A stretch of 64,000 nucleotides of DNA, taken from the NCBI RefSeq assembly GCF_015207605.1, contig NZ_JADEWO010000033.1:1-64000 (forward strand), in the 5' to 3' direction. Below are positions 17,923 through 27,207 of this stretch, one piece after another. Positions within the stretch are counted from its first letter, which is position 1, and each line of letters opens with the position of its first letter. The position numbers and the translations under genes are program-made. Origin of the DNA: Oculatella sp. LEGE 06141. GTDB lineage: Bacteria > Cyanobacteriota > Cyanobacteriia > Elainellales > Elainellaceae. The notes beneath the pieces are model-generated. The model searched no databases. It saw only the letters and a list, made by a program, of their open reading frames with translations, and was not told the origin of the DNA.

Positions 17923-17997
17923 TGTGACGAGGGGCGATCGTCCTTATAGCCCAACCCCCGTAGGGGCGTAGCATTCGGGCAATACTCTTGGGTCTAT

Positions 17998-18226
17998 TGT
18001 CACCCGAACCGCCCCCTAAATCCCCCAATTCTGGCTTCGACGTGAGCGCTCAGCCGAACGGGGACTTTGAAACAGAACTGGCTCGGAAGTCCCCCAACCT
18101 TGGGGGATTTAGGGGGCAAATGCAGTACATTTACTACTTTTCAAACATCCTCTTACAAAAGCCGATCGCGTGATCATACTTTTGGGTCTATTGCAAAACG
18201 GATCTGCCGAATGCCACGCCCTCACA
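17998..18226 (+). repeat. Copy 1 of a 229-bp direct duplication
   Basis: This segment is nearly identical to 18370-18598 (offset 372 bases), with only a few substitutions such as CCAACC/CCAATC and TTTTGGG/TTTCGGG. It includes the body and right terminal repeat of a miniature element (right end at 18136-18153) but lacks the left terminal repeat, so it arose by segmental duplication rather than by a second clean transposition. Confidence 0.9.
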
Positions 18227-18277
18227 AAAGCCGATCGCGTGATCATACAGTCCACATATTTGTAGCCCACCCCCCGT

Positions 18278-18345
18278 AAGGGCGTGGCATTCGGGCAACA
18301 CGTCTGGGTCTATCTCAAAACGGATCTGCCGAATGCCACGCCCTT
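18278..18345. repeat. Palindromic dispersed repeat (17-bp arms)
   Basis: Arms AAGGGCGTGGCATTCGG (18278-18294) and its exact complement at 18329-18345 flank about 34 bases including GTCTGGGTCTAT. A related element is at 26937-27038 and partial copies lie near 17946, 18190, 18560 and 21483. It lies directly beside the miniature element at 18347. Confidence 0.85.
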
Positions 18346-18346
18346 A

Positions 18347-18524
18347 GAGGATGTTTGAAAAGTTCTGAATGTCACCCGAACCGCCCCCTAAATCCCCCAA
18401 TTCTGGCTTCGACGTGAGCGCTCAGCCGAACGGGGACTTTGAAACAGAACTGGCTCGGAAGTCCCCCAATCTTGGGGGATTTAGGGGGCAAATGCAGTAC
18501 ATTTACTACTTTTCAAACATCCTC
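18347..18524. mobile_element. Miniature inverted-repeat element (178 bp)
   Basis: Terminal inverted repeats GAGGATGTTTGAAAAGT and ACTTTTCAAACATCCTC are perfect. The element is flanked by TTA on both sides, a possible 3-base target duplication. The interior contains CCCCCTAAATCCCCC and its inverse GGGGGATTTAGGGGG, so the whole can fold. No coding capacity; it would depend on a transposase elsewhere. Relatives in this window are at 47432-47585 and 60781-60973. Confidence 0.85.
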
Positions 18525-18598
18525 TTACAAAAGCCGATCGCGTGATCATACTTTCGGGTCTATTGCAAAACGGATCTGCCGAATGCCACGCCCTCACA
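18370..18598 (+). repeat. Copy 2 of the 229-bp direct duplication
   Basis: Partner of 17998-18226. In this copy the miniature element is complete, with both terminal repeats. Together with the palindromic unit between the copies, it makes 17940-18600 a nested repeat patch with no gene. Confidence 0.9.
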
Positions 18599-18722
18599 GG
18601 AGCCTGGAAGACTGAAGTTAAAACCATCCTCCCATTCAGACCAGATTCCAACGCAAAGATAGAACGCGATCGCCAGGTCACGGCAAAACCGCTACAGTCA
18701 TAGAAAGTCGGCATCCGCTTTT

Positions 18723-20015
18723 ATGAATCGAGAAACCATTTCCCTTGAGAGCGGCATTGAAGAGCAAAGTACACCGCTTCAGTCGCCCTGGCTCTTTGTC
18801 CCCACTCTTTACTTTGCGGCAGGCGTCCCTTACATCATTGTCAACACCGTTTCGGTAGTTTTGTACAAAAAACTAGGCATCGACAACGCCCAAATTGCCC
18901 TGTGGACGAGCCTGTTATACCTGCCCTGGGTAATCAAAATGCTGTGGGGGCCACTAATTGATATCTACTCCACCAAACGACGCTGGATTCTTTACACCCA
19001 ATGCGCCATGACCCTATGTTTAGGCGCACTGGCATTGTCCTTACAGCTAGCCAACTTCTTTGTCGTCTCATTACTGGTTTTGGCGATCGCCGCATTCATC
19101 TCGGCCACCCAAGACATAGCCACCGATGGATTTTACATGCTGGCATTAGATCAAGACGCGCAAGCTTTCTTTGTCGGCATTCGCTCTACTTTCTACCGTA
19201 TTGCCATGATCTTTGGCATAGGGCTGCTGGTATTCCTGGCCGGACAGCTTGAAGAATCGCTTCACGATCGCTCGTTAGGCTGGACGATCGCCTTTGGTTT
19301 AGCCGCTTTAGTCTTCGCCATTCTGGTCATCGTTCATTGGCTATTTCTGCCCCTGCCCCAGAGTGATGCAAACCGATCAACCTCATTCTCAGTGCCAACA
19401 TTTTATGGTGAAGTGATTACCACCTATTTCAAACAAGAGAAAATTTGGGCAATTTTAGCCTTCATTTTCCTGTACCGCATCGGAGAAGCCATGCTGGTGA
19501 AACTCGCTCCTCCGTTTCTGTTGGATGCACCCCAATCAGGCGGATTGGGACTCTCAACATCACAGGTAGGACTCGTTTATGGCACCCTCGGCTCCCTTGC
19601 CCTCACCGTTGGTGGCATCTTGGGCGGATGGCTCGTTTACCGTTATGGCGTAAAGCGCAGCCTCATACCAATGGCGATCGCCTTAAACTTACCGCATCTG
19701 TTTTATGTCTATCTTGCCTACACTCAACCCTCAATTCACTGGGTTTATCCATTAGTGGCGATCGAGCAATTTGGCTACGGACTGGGAACCGCCGCCTACA
19801 GCGTCTATTTTATGTACATCGCCAATGAACGCTACAAAACATCCCACTTTGCCATCTCAACCGGAATCATGGCATTAGGCATGATGTTGCCCGGATTGGT
19901 CAGCGGCTATATTCAGCAAGCATTAGGCTATCAATTATTTTTTGTAGTGGTGTTTCTATTAACGATTCCAGGAATGTTAACGCTGTTTTTTATTCCGTTG
20001 GGCGACGAAAATTAA
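18723..20015 (+). CDS. MFS transporter, AmpG-like
   Basis: 430 residues with about 12 hydrophobic segments, the standard MFS size. The first helix region (PTLYFAAGVPYIIVNTVSVV), the loop KMLWGPLIDIYSTKRRW after helix 2 and the ATQDIATDGFYMLAL stretch match the AmpG/PAT1 branch, which moves muropeptides or acetyl-CoA-like solutes across the inner membrane. The substrate cannot be told from the sequence. A glycosyltransferase gene follows 141 bases downstream on the same strand. The ATG at 18723 has only a weak ribosome site. Confidence 0.85.
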   Translation: MNRETISLESGIEEQSTPLQSPWLFVPTLYFAAGVPYIIVNTVSVVLYKKLGIDNAQIALWTSLLYLPWVIKMLWGPLIDIYSTKRRWILYTQCAMTLCLGALALSLQLANFFVVSLLVLAIAAFISATQDIATDGFYMLALDQDAQAFFVGIRSTFYRIAMIFGIGLLVFLAGQLEESLHDRSLGWTIAFGLAALVFAILVIVHWLFLPLPQSDANRSTSFSVPTFYGEVITTYFKQEKIWAILAFIFLYRIGEAMLVKLAPPFLLDAPQSGGLGLSTSQVGLVYGTLGSLALTVGGILGGWLVYRYGVKRSLIPMAIALNLPHLFYVYLAYTQPSIHWVYPLVAIEQFGYGLGTAAYSVYFMYIANERYKTSHFAISTGIMALGMMLPGLVSGYIQQALGYQLFFVVVFLLTIPGMLTLFFIPLGDEN

Positions 20016-20156
20016 ACAGTTTGAAATTTCTACCAGGAGAACGATACCGCACCAGACGTAACATTTCATAATGACTAATGTGTTAAAAGATTAGGAAGCT
20101 TTAATGAAGCGGCTTACAGCGATCGCTCAACCTTTAAACATGGAGCCGTGGGTACA

Positions 20157-21455
20157 ATGATCAGTGATTGCTCAAGGGCAGCCGATGACCTACCCGCCCC
20201 CTCATTACACACCCATTCAACCCAGCCTCTAGTTCACACCCCACCCCTGCCTCAATGCGAGGTTTGCGTCATTGTTCCCGTGCGGAATGAAGCCGACATG
20301 GTGGAAAGTACCCTGACCGCATTGACGCACCAAATTGATTTAGAAGGTCGTCCCCTCCATCCGGCTCGGTACGAAGTGATTGTGCTGGCAAACAACTGTA
20401 GTGATGATTCAGCCGCGATCGCTCGTCGCTTTGCCCTTCAACACCCCAACTTGGTGCTACATGTAGTTGAACGAACCCTGCCCGACTCCAACGCTTACAT
20501 TGGCTGGGTGCGGAAGCAATTGATGGATGAGGCATACCGCCGTCTCATGCTCCTCGGCCATCAGCGAGGAGTCATTGCTTCCACCGATGGGGACACACGA
20601 GTTGCATCTAATTGGATTGCAGCCACACTACATGAAATTGACGGCGGAGCCGACGCGGTTGGAGGACGAATCATTACAGACCGTCGCGATCGCGCCGCGC
20701 TGACTCCCTACGCAAGAGCCTGCCACTTGCGTGAAGTGGGCTACCGTTTTTTAGTCGCTGAACTGGAAGCCTATCTCGATCCCGATCCGTTTGATAGCTT
20801 ACCCCGGCACTTTCAGCACTACGGTGCCAGTCTGGCAGTGACCGCAGAAATGTATCAACAGGCAGGCGGACTGCCGCCCGTCAAAACCTCGGAAGATGTA
20901 GCCCTTTACCAGGCTTTGGTGCGAGTTAACGCCCGCTTTCGCCATAGTTTACTCGTGCGGGTAACCACCTCCGCTCGACAAACTGGACGTGCCCACGGCG
21001 GTTTGGCAAATCAGCTAGACACATGGACGACAATGGGGCAGCAACAGCAGCCGTTTTTAGTGGAACCAGCAGCGGCGATTGCCGTTCGGTTGTACGCCCA
21101 TCATGAGTTAAAGCGACTCTGGCAACGGTCACTAAACGGCTATCCGCTCAATTCTAAAGACATGGGATTAACCGCTCATGGGTTAGGAGTCGATCGCAAC
21201 TGGCTCATTCGCGCCATGTCTCAGTCGGCTTCGCTGGGTGTACTGTTTGAGCAAATTGAACAACAACGAGAAGAAGTCTGGCAACAGCGATGGCCGTTCG
21301 TTAGAGTTGAGCAAGCCATTCACGACCTGCGTTGCCTGCTAGAACCGCTACGGCTCCAATCGGATAATGCTTCTATTCGCACCAAAGCTTTACCGCGACT
21401 GGCGATCGCCTCACCAGAAATGACACCACCATTGCCGTCATTAAAATCTGCTTAA
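20157..21455 (+). CDS. Family 2 glycosyltransferase
   Basis: 432 residues from ATG 20157 (a GTG 9 bases earlier is possible). The GT-A fold is shown by EVCVIVPVRNEADMVESTL, YEVIVLANNCSDDSA, the metal-binding loop IASTDGDTRVASNWI, and KTSEDVALYQAL carrying the probable catalytic acidic pair. The C-terminal ~150 residues are helical with no membrane spans, so it probably acts in the cytoplasm on a soluble or peripheral acceptor. Donor and acceptor are unknown. Confidence 0.85.
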   Translation: MISDCSRAADDLPAPSLHTHSTQPLVHTPPLPQCEVCVIVPVRNEADMVESTLTALTHQIDLEGRPLHPARYEVIVLANNCSDDSAAIARRFALQHPNLVLHVVERTLPDSNAYIGWVRKQLMDEAYRRLMLLGHQRGVIASTDGDTRVASNWIAATLHEIDGGADAVGGRIITDRRDRAALTPYARACHLREVGYRFLVAELEAYLDPDPFDSLPRHFQHYGASLAVTAEMYQQAGGLPPVKTSEDVALYQALVRVNARFRHSLLVRVTTSARQTGRAHGGLANQLDTWTTMGQQQQPFLVEPAAAIAVRLYAHHELKRLWQRSLNGYPLNSKDMGLTAHGLGVDRNWLIRAMSQSASLGVLFEQIEQQREEVWQQRWPFVRVEQAIHDLRCLLEPLRLQSDNASIRTKALPRLAIASPEMTPPLPSLKSA

Positions 21456-21535
21456 AACGCTGATAGAAGGTTTAAGGGCTATTTGCCGAATGCTACGCCC
21501 CTACAGGCTCCTGATGGGTGTATACCCGTTCGTCG

Positions 21536-22543
21536 TCAGCTTGCAGGAGGAGCAATGATCAGAGATGGGTCGAGGACAGACATCATGACGCTCAGTTCTG
21601 GAACAACGCGATCGCCCAAGTTCAGATCGGCTACAGCTTTCTCAAACGGTTTGCCGTTCAACATCTGTTGCCCGATCGCCCGTAGTTCAGCCCAGGTCAG
21701 ATCGCTTTCAATAAATGCTTTAGCCAGGGTAATTAACAAATCCTGGTACTGATTTCCTTCCGATTTGGTCATCATAGTGTGCGGGATATTTAAAGACTCG
21801 TCAAACGAGTGATACCAGGATTGCGGCTGATGGTGCAGTGCCGACTCAAATAATTCTCGATGCTCGTTAGCATTGGTGGCATGATCGTCTTCGCTAGACA
21901 ACACAAACAACGGCGCGATCGGCGCTTGCTTGATGCGATCGACCACCGTACGCCCCAACTCTAAAAAGATCCGCAGTGCCGGAATTCGGAAGCCATCATA
22001 GCCAAAGTTTCCCGGCAACTCTTTATTCATCCACTCAAAGTAGTACGGCAATATTTGCACAAACCAGTTCATTACCCGATTGCCGCCGCTGATGTAGGGC
22101 GCAAACAGCAAAGTGCGATCGATCTGTTGCGGCTTTTCTAGGGCTAACCAGGCGGCTAGCGTCGCTCCGCTCGATAACCCTCCCACCACCACGCGCTCAC
22201 CCAACGCCTGTGCCTGGTGCAACCAATCCAACGCAAACTGTTGATAGACTTCAATTTCTTCTGGCAACGGGGGCGGGTTGTTGCGTCCCCAGTCTCCAGC
22301 CTGTCCATGACCGGGCTGTAATGGGGTAATAACGTTGTATCCTGCATCAAATAGCGCCTGACCCAGTGGCTCGAACTGGTAGGGTGCTGCCGTAAACCCA
22401 TGAAAAAACAGGCAAACTTTAGAGGTAGGTTGAGGATGAAGCAGGAAGCGAGAACGGCAGGCTTCGTTCTTAAGCGGCAGCGCTGCTTCTCGGAGGTTGA
22501 TGTCTTGAACGATCGCTGCAATCATATCGGAATAGTCTGGCAT
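21536..22543 (-). CDS. Alpha/beta hydrolase, serine esterase-like
   Basis: About 335 residues (ATG at 22543; one 12 bases upstream also fits). VCLFFHGFTAAPYQFEPLG provides the oxyanion HG, GLSSGA the nucleophile serine elbow, SSEDDHAT the acid and NIPHTMM the catalytic histidine, so the triad is complete. The PLQPGHG motif resembles carboxylesterase/monoacylglycerol-lipase relatives. There is no signal peptide; it is likely cytoplasmic. The substrate is unknown. Confidence 0.85.
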   Translation of the reverse strand: MPDYSDMIAAIVQDINLREAALPLKNEACRSRFLLHPQPTSKVCLFFHGFTAAPYQFEPLGQALFDAGYNVITPLQPGHGQAGDWGRNNPPPLPEEIEVYQQFALDWLHQAQALGERVVVGGLSSGATLAAWLALEKPQQIDRTLLFAPYISGGNRVMNWFVQILPYYFEWMNKELPGNFGYDGFRIPALRIFLELGRTVVDRIKQAPIAPLFVLSSEDDHATNANEHRELFESALHHQPQSWYHSFDESLNIPHTMMTKSEGNQYQDLLITLAKAFIESDLTWAELRAIGQQMLNGKPFEKAVADLNLGDRVVPELSVMMSVLDPSLIIAPPAS

Positions 22544-22625
22544 GGGTGAACCCAATCAATCCTCATTGATTGTAACTGCGAAGATCTCTGCTATTCGTTT
22601 TACAGCAAAGTTCGACACGATTCAA

Positions 22626-22714
22626 TTACAGCAGTTCTCAATCGAGTCAGCCACCGTCTCGCCAGGATGGGTGTAGGGTTTGAGGCGTGGTGAATGCAAA
22701 TGAAAATGGCTGTA
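22626..22714. repeat. 89-bp dispersed repeat, copy 1
   Basis: TTACAGCAGTTCTCAATCGA through AATGGCTGTA. An inverted copy lies at 58727-58815 with about 90% identity. It has short TACAGC/GCTGTA ends and no gene. Confidence 0.85.
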
Positions 22715-22761
22715 AGGGAAAGAATGGGATGAGGGGCTGACGTTGATTAGGGAGGCGATCG

Positions 22762-23286
22762 ATGGAATTGAAACAGATGTACACCCATTTGGCGACGTAC
22801 AACCGCTGGGCAAACAACCGACTTTATCAGGCATGTGCATTGCTGGACACCGCTGCCTACTACCAAAATCGGTCGGCCTTCTTTGGCTCAATTCATGGAA
22901 CGCTGAATCACATTCTGCTGGCCGATCGCATCTGGATGGCGCGGTTCACCGGAAAGGTGTATCCCTTTAATGCGCTCAGTGACGAGCTGTATGATGCTTT
23001 GCCGTCGTTGCAACATGCCCGACAAGCAGAAGACGATCGCATTCTGGCATTTGTGCAAACCCTGGCAGTGGAGGCGATCGTAACGGATATCTCGTATGCT
23101 AACTCACAGGACATTCCCTACCAACAACCACTGTGGCAGGGGTTAACCCACTTCTTTAACCACCAAACCCACCACCGGGGGCAGGTGCATCAAATGCTGG
23201 GAGAAGCTAATCTTACTCCACCTGGGTTAGATATGGTAATGATGTTTCGTGAGACAACATCACTACCTGCATCGCCATCTACATAA
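22762..23286 (+). CDS. DinB-family metal-dependent protein
   Basis: 174 residues; AGGGAGG lies 7 bases before the ATG. A four-helix bundle of the DinB/YfiT type with the expected metal ligands: a His in FFGSIHGTLNHILLADRIWM and the pair in FFNHQTHHRGQVHQMLGE. Family members bind a divalent metal and often act as thiol-dependent transferases or DNA-damage-induced proteins. No partner gene suggests the substrate. A 72-residue gene follows 33 bases later. Confidence 0.88.
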   Translation: MELKQMYTHLATYNRWANNRLYQACALLDTAAYYQNRSAFFGSIHGTLNHILLADRIWMARFTGKVYPFNALSDELYDALPSLQHARQAEDDRILAFVQTLAVEAIVTDISYANSQDIPYQQPLWQGLTHFFNHQTHHRGQVHQMLGEANLTPPGLDMVMMFRETTSLPASPST

Positions 23287-23319
23287 CGTTATCTATTCAA
23301 TGTCAGGGAACAAAAGTTT

Positions 23320-23538
23320 ATGAGCGACCGTTCATTTCATGACCAGCTTTCACTGGAAGAGCAAGCCGTTGAACTGGGAAAAAAAGCAATGGCAGCGGGT
23401 CTGATTCCCAGCTTTACAGTGCATTACTACCCGGATACATGGCAATTCAGTATTCCTGTTGGAAGCGCCTCGGAACCGTTAACACCAGAAGAAGCTTACA
23501 TGCAGTTGCAACGTATTCTGGACATCGCCACTCAATAA
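23320..23538 (+). CDS. Small hypothetical protein (72 aa)
   Basis: 72 residues, with AGGGA ahead of the ATG. One helix (LSLEEQAVELGKKAMAAGLI), a two-strand middle (SFTVHYYPDTWQFSI) and a C-terminal helix PEEAYMQLQRIL. No motif is recognised. It probably shares a transcript with the DinB gene. Confidence 0.65.
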   Translation: MSDRSFHDQLSLEEQAVELGKKAMAAGLIPSFTVHYYPDTWQFSIPVGSASEPLTPEEAYMQLQRILDIATQ

Positions 23539-23678
23539 GATAGAAAGATAGAGCTGATAACGATCGCCCTCTTGTCTCGTTGCAGGCTCCGAGGCGCATG
23601 GATTAAACACCATCATCATGGGGTCAGCACGGTTCACACCAAAGCGATCGTGGTTAACCCTGGCCTTTTGTGGGTTCG

Positions 23679-24911
23679 TTACTGGGTAATGCGGAGAATT
23701 TTGTCTTGATCGGATGGGCAACTTCCCCGACCATCGCAGTTGCTTGTGGTGACATATAATTCACCGTCAGGCCCCATAATGGCTTCTCTGAGCCGCCCAT
23801 GCTCACCCTGCAAATAGACTTCGTGGCTCTGTACCTGTCCAGGAATCTGCGGATCGAAGACTACCCGTTGCAGGTGTTCCGATCGCAACGTTGTAATTAG
23901 CAAACTACCGTTCCATTCTGGAATGGTATTCCCCGTATAAATAGCGGCACCACTTGGCGGCAATGCCTGCTGCCAGACAATTGACGGCGTAACCAATCCT
24001 TCCTGCGACTCGCAACGGTAAATAGTAGGCCAGCCCAAATTATCGCCCGCCTGAGCCATGCTAACTTTGTCGTGTCCACTCCGGCCTAGCTCACCACTGG
24101 GTCCATGATCGGTGACCCACAGGGTTGAGGAGTTCGCCCAATCAAACCCCTGAGTGTTGCGAATGCCAGTGATGTACACCGGGTTGTCGGCAAATGGATT
24201 ATCGGGCGGTACCTGTCCATCTGGGGTGAGCCGCAAGATTTTACCCGCCAAACTTTCGGTATCCTGAGAGGCATCTGGATCTCTAGCATCCCCTGTACCG
24301 ATGTAGAGCATACCATCGGGGCCAAAGCGAATCCGTCCCCCATTGTGATAAAGCGCAACCGGGATATTGTCGATGATAATGCGATCGCGAGAAGCAACAC
24401 CGTCCTCAGCCAGTTGCCACCGTTCAACTCGATTAACGGGTGAACCATCCTGATCGGTAGTGTAATACACATAAAACAGCCGATTGCTGGCAAAGTCTGG
24501 ATGGGTAGCAATACCCAACAGTCCACCTTCACCGCTGTCGCTAACAGTGAGGGTCGCAACTGGCTGTTGCCGCAGTTCCCCATCCTGGATTAGCCGGACT
24601 CGTCCCGGTCGTTCTGTCACCAGCATTGCACCATCGGGCAGAAAAGCAATGCCCCAGGGCACCTCCAGTCCATCCGCCACTTCTTCAACGCGCACGTTGA
24701 CCGCCCCCTGGGAACCATACCCTTGCTCAACCAGATTACAGGTTGCATTTTGAGCGATCGCCTGCGGAGATGAAGGACTGGCATCGCTGGTTGTCGCCTG
24801 GGGCGGGAGACGTTCCTCGGAGGTTGTCTGTTCTGGAGGGGTTCCGGTGCAGGCCGCCAGCCCTATGACGCTAATGATTAGCCCGGTGGTAAAGGTGCGT
24901 GTCGATCTCAT
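23679..24911 (-). CDS. PQQ-dependent sugar dehydrogenase-like lipoprotein
   Basis: 410 residues. The N-terminus has a lipoprotein signal with lipobox LAAC at about residue 21, then a 35-residue disordered spacer. The remainder is the six-bladed propeller of soluble glucose/aldose sugar dehydrogenases: VPWGIAFLPDGAMLVTERPG, GLLGIATHPDFASNRLFYVY, LYHNGGRIRFGPDGMLYIGT, GHDKVSMAQAGDNLGWPTIY. It would oxidise a sugar with PQQ on the periplasmic side; no PQQ synthesis gene is in the window, so cofactor supply and true activity are open. Confidence 0.87.
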   Translation of the reverse strand: MRSTRTFTTGLIISVIGLAACTGTPPEQTTSEERLPPQATTSDASPSSPQAIAQNATCNLVEQGYGSQGAVNVRVEEVADGLEVPWGIAFLPDGAMLVTERPGRVRLIQDGELRQQPVATLTVSDSGEGGLLGIATHPDFASNRLFYVYYTTDQDGSPVNRVERWQLAEDGVASRDRIIIDNIPVALYHNGGRIRFGPDGMLYIGTGDARDPDASQDTESLAGKILRLTPDGQVPPDNPFADNPVYITGIRNTQGFDWANSSTLWVTDHGPSGELGRSGHDKVSMAQAGDNLGWPTIYRCESQEGLVTPSIVWQQALPPSGAAIYTGNTIPEWNGSLLITTLRSEHLQRVVFDPQIPGQVQSHEVYLQGEHGRLREAIMGPDGELYVTTSNCDGRGSCPSDQDKILRITQ

Positions 24912-25495
24912 AGTTTCCTTTGATGCTGTAATGGACTACCACACTGGGGACGAGTGTGGTGTTGGTCTTTTTTTAGGATAGGATTTGCTGCTGGGATCGG
25001 TGCAGCACTCTCTTCCTCCACCATTAGACGCAAATGTGAGGAAAATGTGACGATCGCCCCATATCTACCGCCAGACAGGAAAATAGCGCCAGGACTTTCG
25101 TTGTTTTCGACCTCTGGATAGAGTACCGTGTCGTAAATTTTCCCAACTACATGGTATTGCTCGAAGCTGAGGACATAGAAACGGGCTTGAATTAGAATTT
25201 AGAAAATTTTGTAGCCGGCGCTAAATCAAGCCTTCCAGCGCAACTCAGACTTAACCGGAGCTTATTGCCGTTTTAACTCGGTTGCTCTCTTCTGGCTGGT
25301 AGTGTGTTCATGTCTGCCCCAAAAACAGTCCTTAATTAGCATAGTCGGCTATTAGTGTCTGATTTTAACTGATTTCAACTGATCAAACATAGCGTGTCAA
25401 TGGGGTGGTGTAGCGATCGCCCCTTTTCTTATTACCTCGACTCAGTAGAACGATTGACACTATCAATGGCTTGTTTGATCGTAGTTTCTCGGCGC

Positions 25496-25609
25496 TCACT
25501 GTAGCGATCGGTTCAAATAATCTACCCGATCGCGCAGCAGCCGTGTGAATTTGTAGAGTTCTTCCATCACATCAATGACGCGATCGAGATAGGGAGAGTC
25601 TTTCATCAT
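25496..25609 (-). pseudogene. Possible gene remnant or 37-aa peptide
   Basis: [20 protein letters not shown] followed by [17 protein letters not shown] is amphipathic and more protein-like than surrounding frames, and the frame is open upstream for about 17 more codons ([12 protein letters not shown]). There is no clear ribosome site. It may be the 3' end of a decayed gene; no family is recognised. Confidence 0.3.
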
Positions 25610-25886
25610 TCCATCTTCATTGCATTCCTCATAGGCTTTGGGTACAGATGATGAGAGGGCGATTGCCCCAACCCATTATCATGTGTTGTCTCCACATGAG
25701 AGCGCAGTTAATTACCTCGGTTTCAAACCCCGTCGCTCATAATATTGCTATTGCAAGGCTGAGGCGGCGCAGAGTTTCGTTTACCTACCTTGGTGAGTAT
25801 TCTCAGCGATCGAACTCCGACATCAATGACCATCAATCTCATTCTCTCATTCTTAGTCTTATTACAGTGACGGTGCATTCGCAAAG

Positions 25887-25924
25887 AACCGATCTAGAAG
25901 GACAAATGACTTTCTAGATCGGTT
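25887..25924. terminator. Perfect 13-bp hairpin
   Basis: AACCGATCTAGAA and TTCTAGATCGGTT pair around a 12-base loop. No U-run follows on either strand, so it may be an orphan structural element rather than a true terminator. Confidence 0.4.
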
Positions 25925-26799
25925 TATGGGCACAGCAATTCGCGGGGGTTTGTTTGTAGCAAAATCTACCCCATTAATGGCTGTTAGGGAATTGGGGAAA
26001 AGAGAAAATCAGGAATAGCAGAATTGATCAAAGCCCAAATGGTGAAGGCAATTGATATTGACACAACGGCAATTACAGGTATCAAAGAAAGATACTGAAG
26101 AAAATAGCCTGGTTGATTATTTGGATTCTTCACAAATGACTCTCCAAAAGGAATTGCTTAACCGAATGACACGAATAAAGCACAGAAACGAATTAGTCTC
26201 TGAACCATCGGTAAGTTTCACTCTCATTCCCTAACAGCGTAGGAGGTAAAACTCACAAAATTGAGGGCTTTAAGCTAGACACATAGCGATATAGAGTAGT
26301 GATTCTCAAATCATTGAATATCTAGCCAGAGACAGAATGAGAAGAGAATGATTTAGAAAAGATAAGAGAAAAATGGATAGGTTTGAACTATCTGTATTGC
26401 TCAAAATGGGCGATCGCATTCACTACTCTTTTGCAGATTCATAGATCACTCAATTCACCCAATATTGAACCAGTCGTCACTTTCTTATCACATTTGTCTT
26501 CGACTTTAAAGGCAGCCAGGCCAACAGGTGAGACATGCTATAAACCAACGTGTTCAGTGTTACAAGCTGGCTTTACATAAAGCCAGCCTATAGAGATTGA
26601 GATATCAGCAGGAAGTAAGAGGAGGGGAAAACATAAATGTCTTAGCGTAATTTAGGTTAACGAGAACCCCTGAGAAGTGCTAAGCCTAACTCCAACTGTT
26701 CCCTAAACTCTCTAATTCTGAGGACAGAAATTTAGGAATCCAGGGGGCAAAGGCAGACGATTACATCCTTCTCAGGTTCAGGGGATGCCTTAAAAGCCC

Positions 26800-26931
26800 T
26801 GGGGCGTGTTTTAAATCCCCGAAGTCCCAACCTATAGATTTTTGAACGATTCAAAGGCCCCCAATTTTGGGGGATTTAGGGGCAAAAAGCACAATGTAAC
26901 CGAGCAATCAGGAGTTTTAAAACACGCCCCA
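26800..26931. mobile_element. Miniature inverted-repeat element (132 bp)
   Basis: Perfect 16-bp ends TGGGGCGTGTTTTAAA and TTTAAAACACGCCCCA enclose a core with CCCCCAATTTTGGGGGATTT. The terminal repeats differ from those of the 18347 element although the core is shared, so two end types use a common core. A decayed related unit lies just upstream at about 26660-26790. Confidence 0.8.
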
Positions 26932-26936
26932 ACTTG

Positions 26937-27038
26937 TAGCCCGCCCCCCATAGGGGCATAGCATACCCTGCGGGAAGAAGCTACGGGCAATATGTCTGGG
27001 TCTATTTCAAGGGTGATTTGCCGAATGCTACGCCCTTA
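26937..27038. repeat. Palindromic dispersed repeat, related to 18278-18345
   Basis: TAGCCCGCCCCCCATAGGGG, GTCTGGGTCTAT and TTGCCGAATGCTACGCCCTT align with the 18261-18345 copy, apart from an extra segment of about 18 bases (ACCCTGCGGGAAGAAGCT) in the left arm. Confidence 0.75.
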
Positions 27039-27207
27039 CAGGAGATATTTAATCCTCTTCAAACAACCTCCCATGAGTAAGTGTAAAAAATAGGGTTGTT
27101 GAAGGGTGAGGCCACTCGGTAAAACCTGCAACCGATCAGCACTGTAACGGTTTCATGATCAAGGTTTTACTGAGGTTTAACAGTATTCAACGATTAGTGA
27201 GGAACTC

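Larger units (their letters stand above)
24912..27207. other. 2.3-kb gene-poor region with repeats
   Basis: No convincing full-length gene on either strand. It holds a short decayed reading frame (25496-25609), a 13-bp-arm hairpin (25887-25924), a miniature element (26800-26931) and a palindromic repeat (26937-27038). Other short open frames lack ribosome sites and protein-like composition. Confidence 0.7.

Noticed and set aside
17998..18598. CRISPR-like repeated blocks
   Set aside because: Only two 229-bp copies with the features of miniature elements, no short repeat-spacer pattern and no cas gene.
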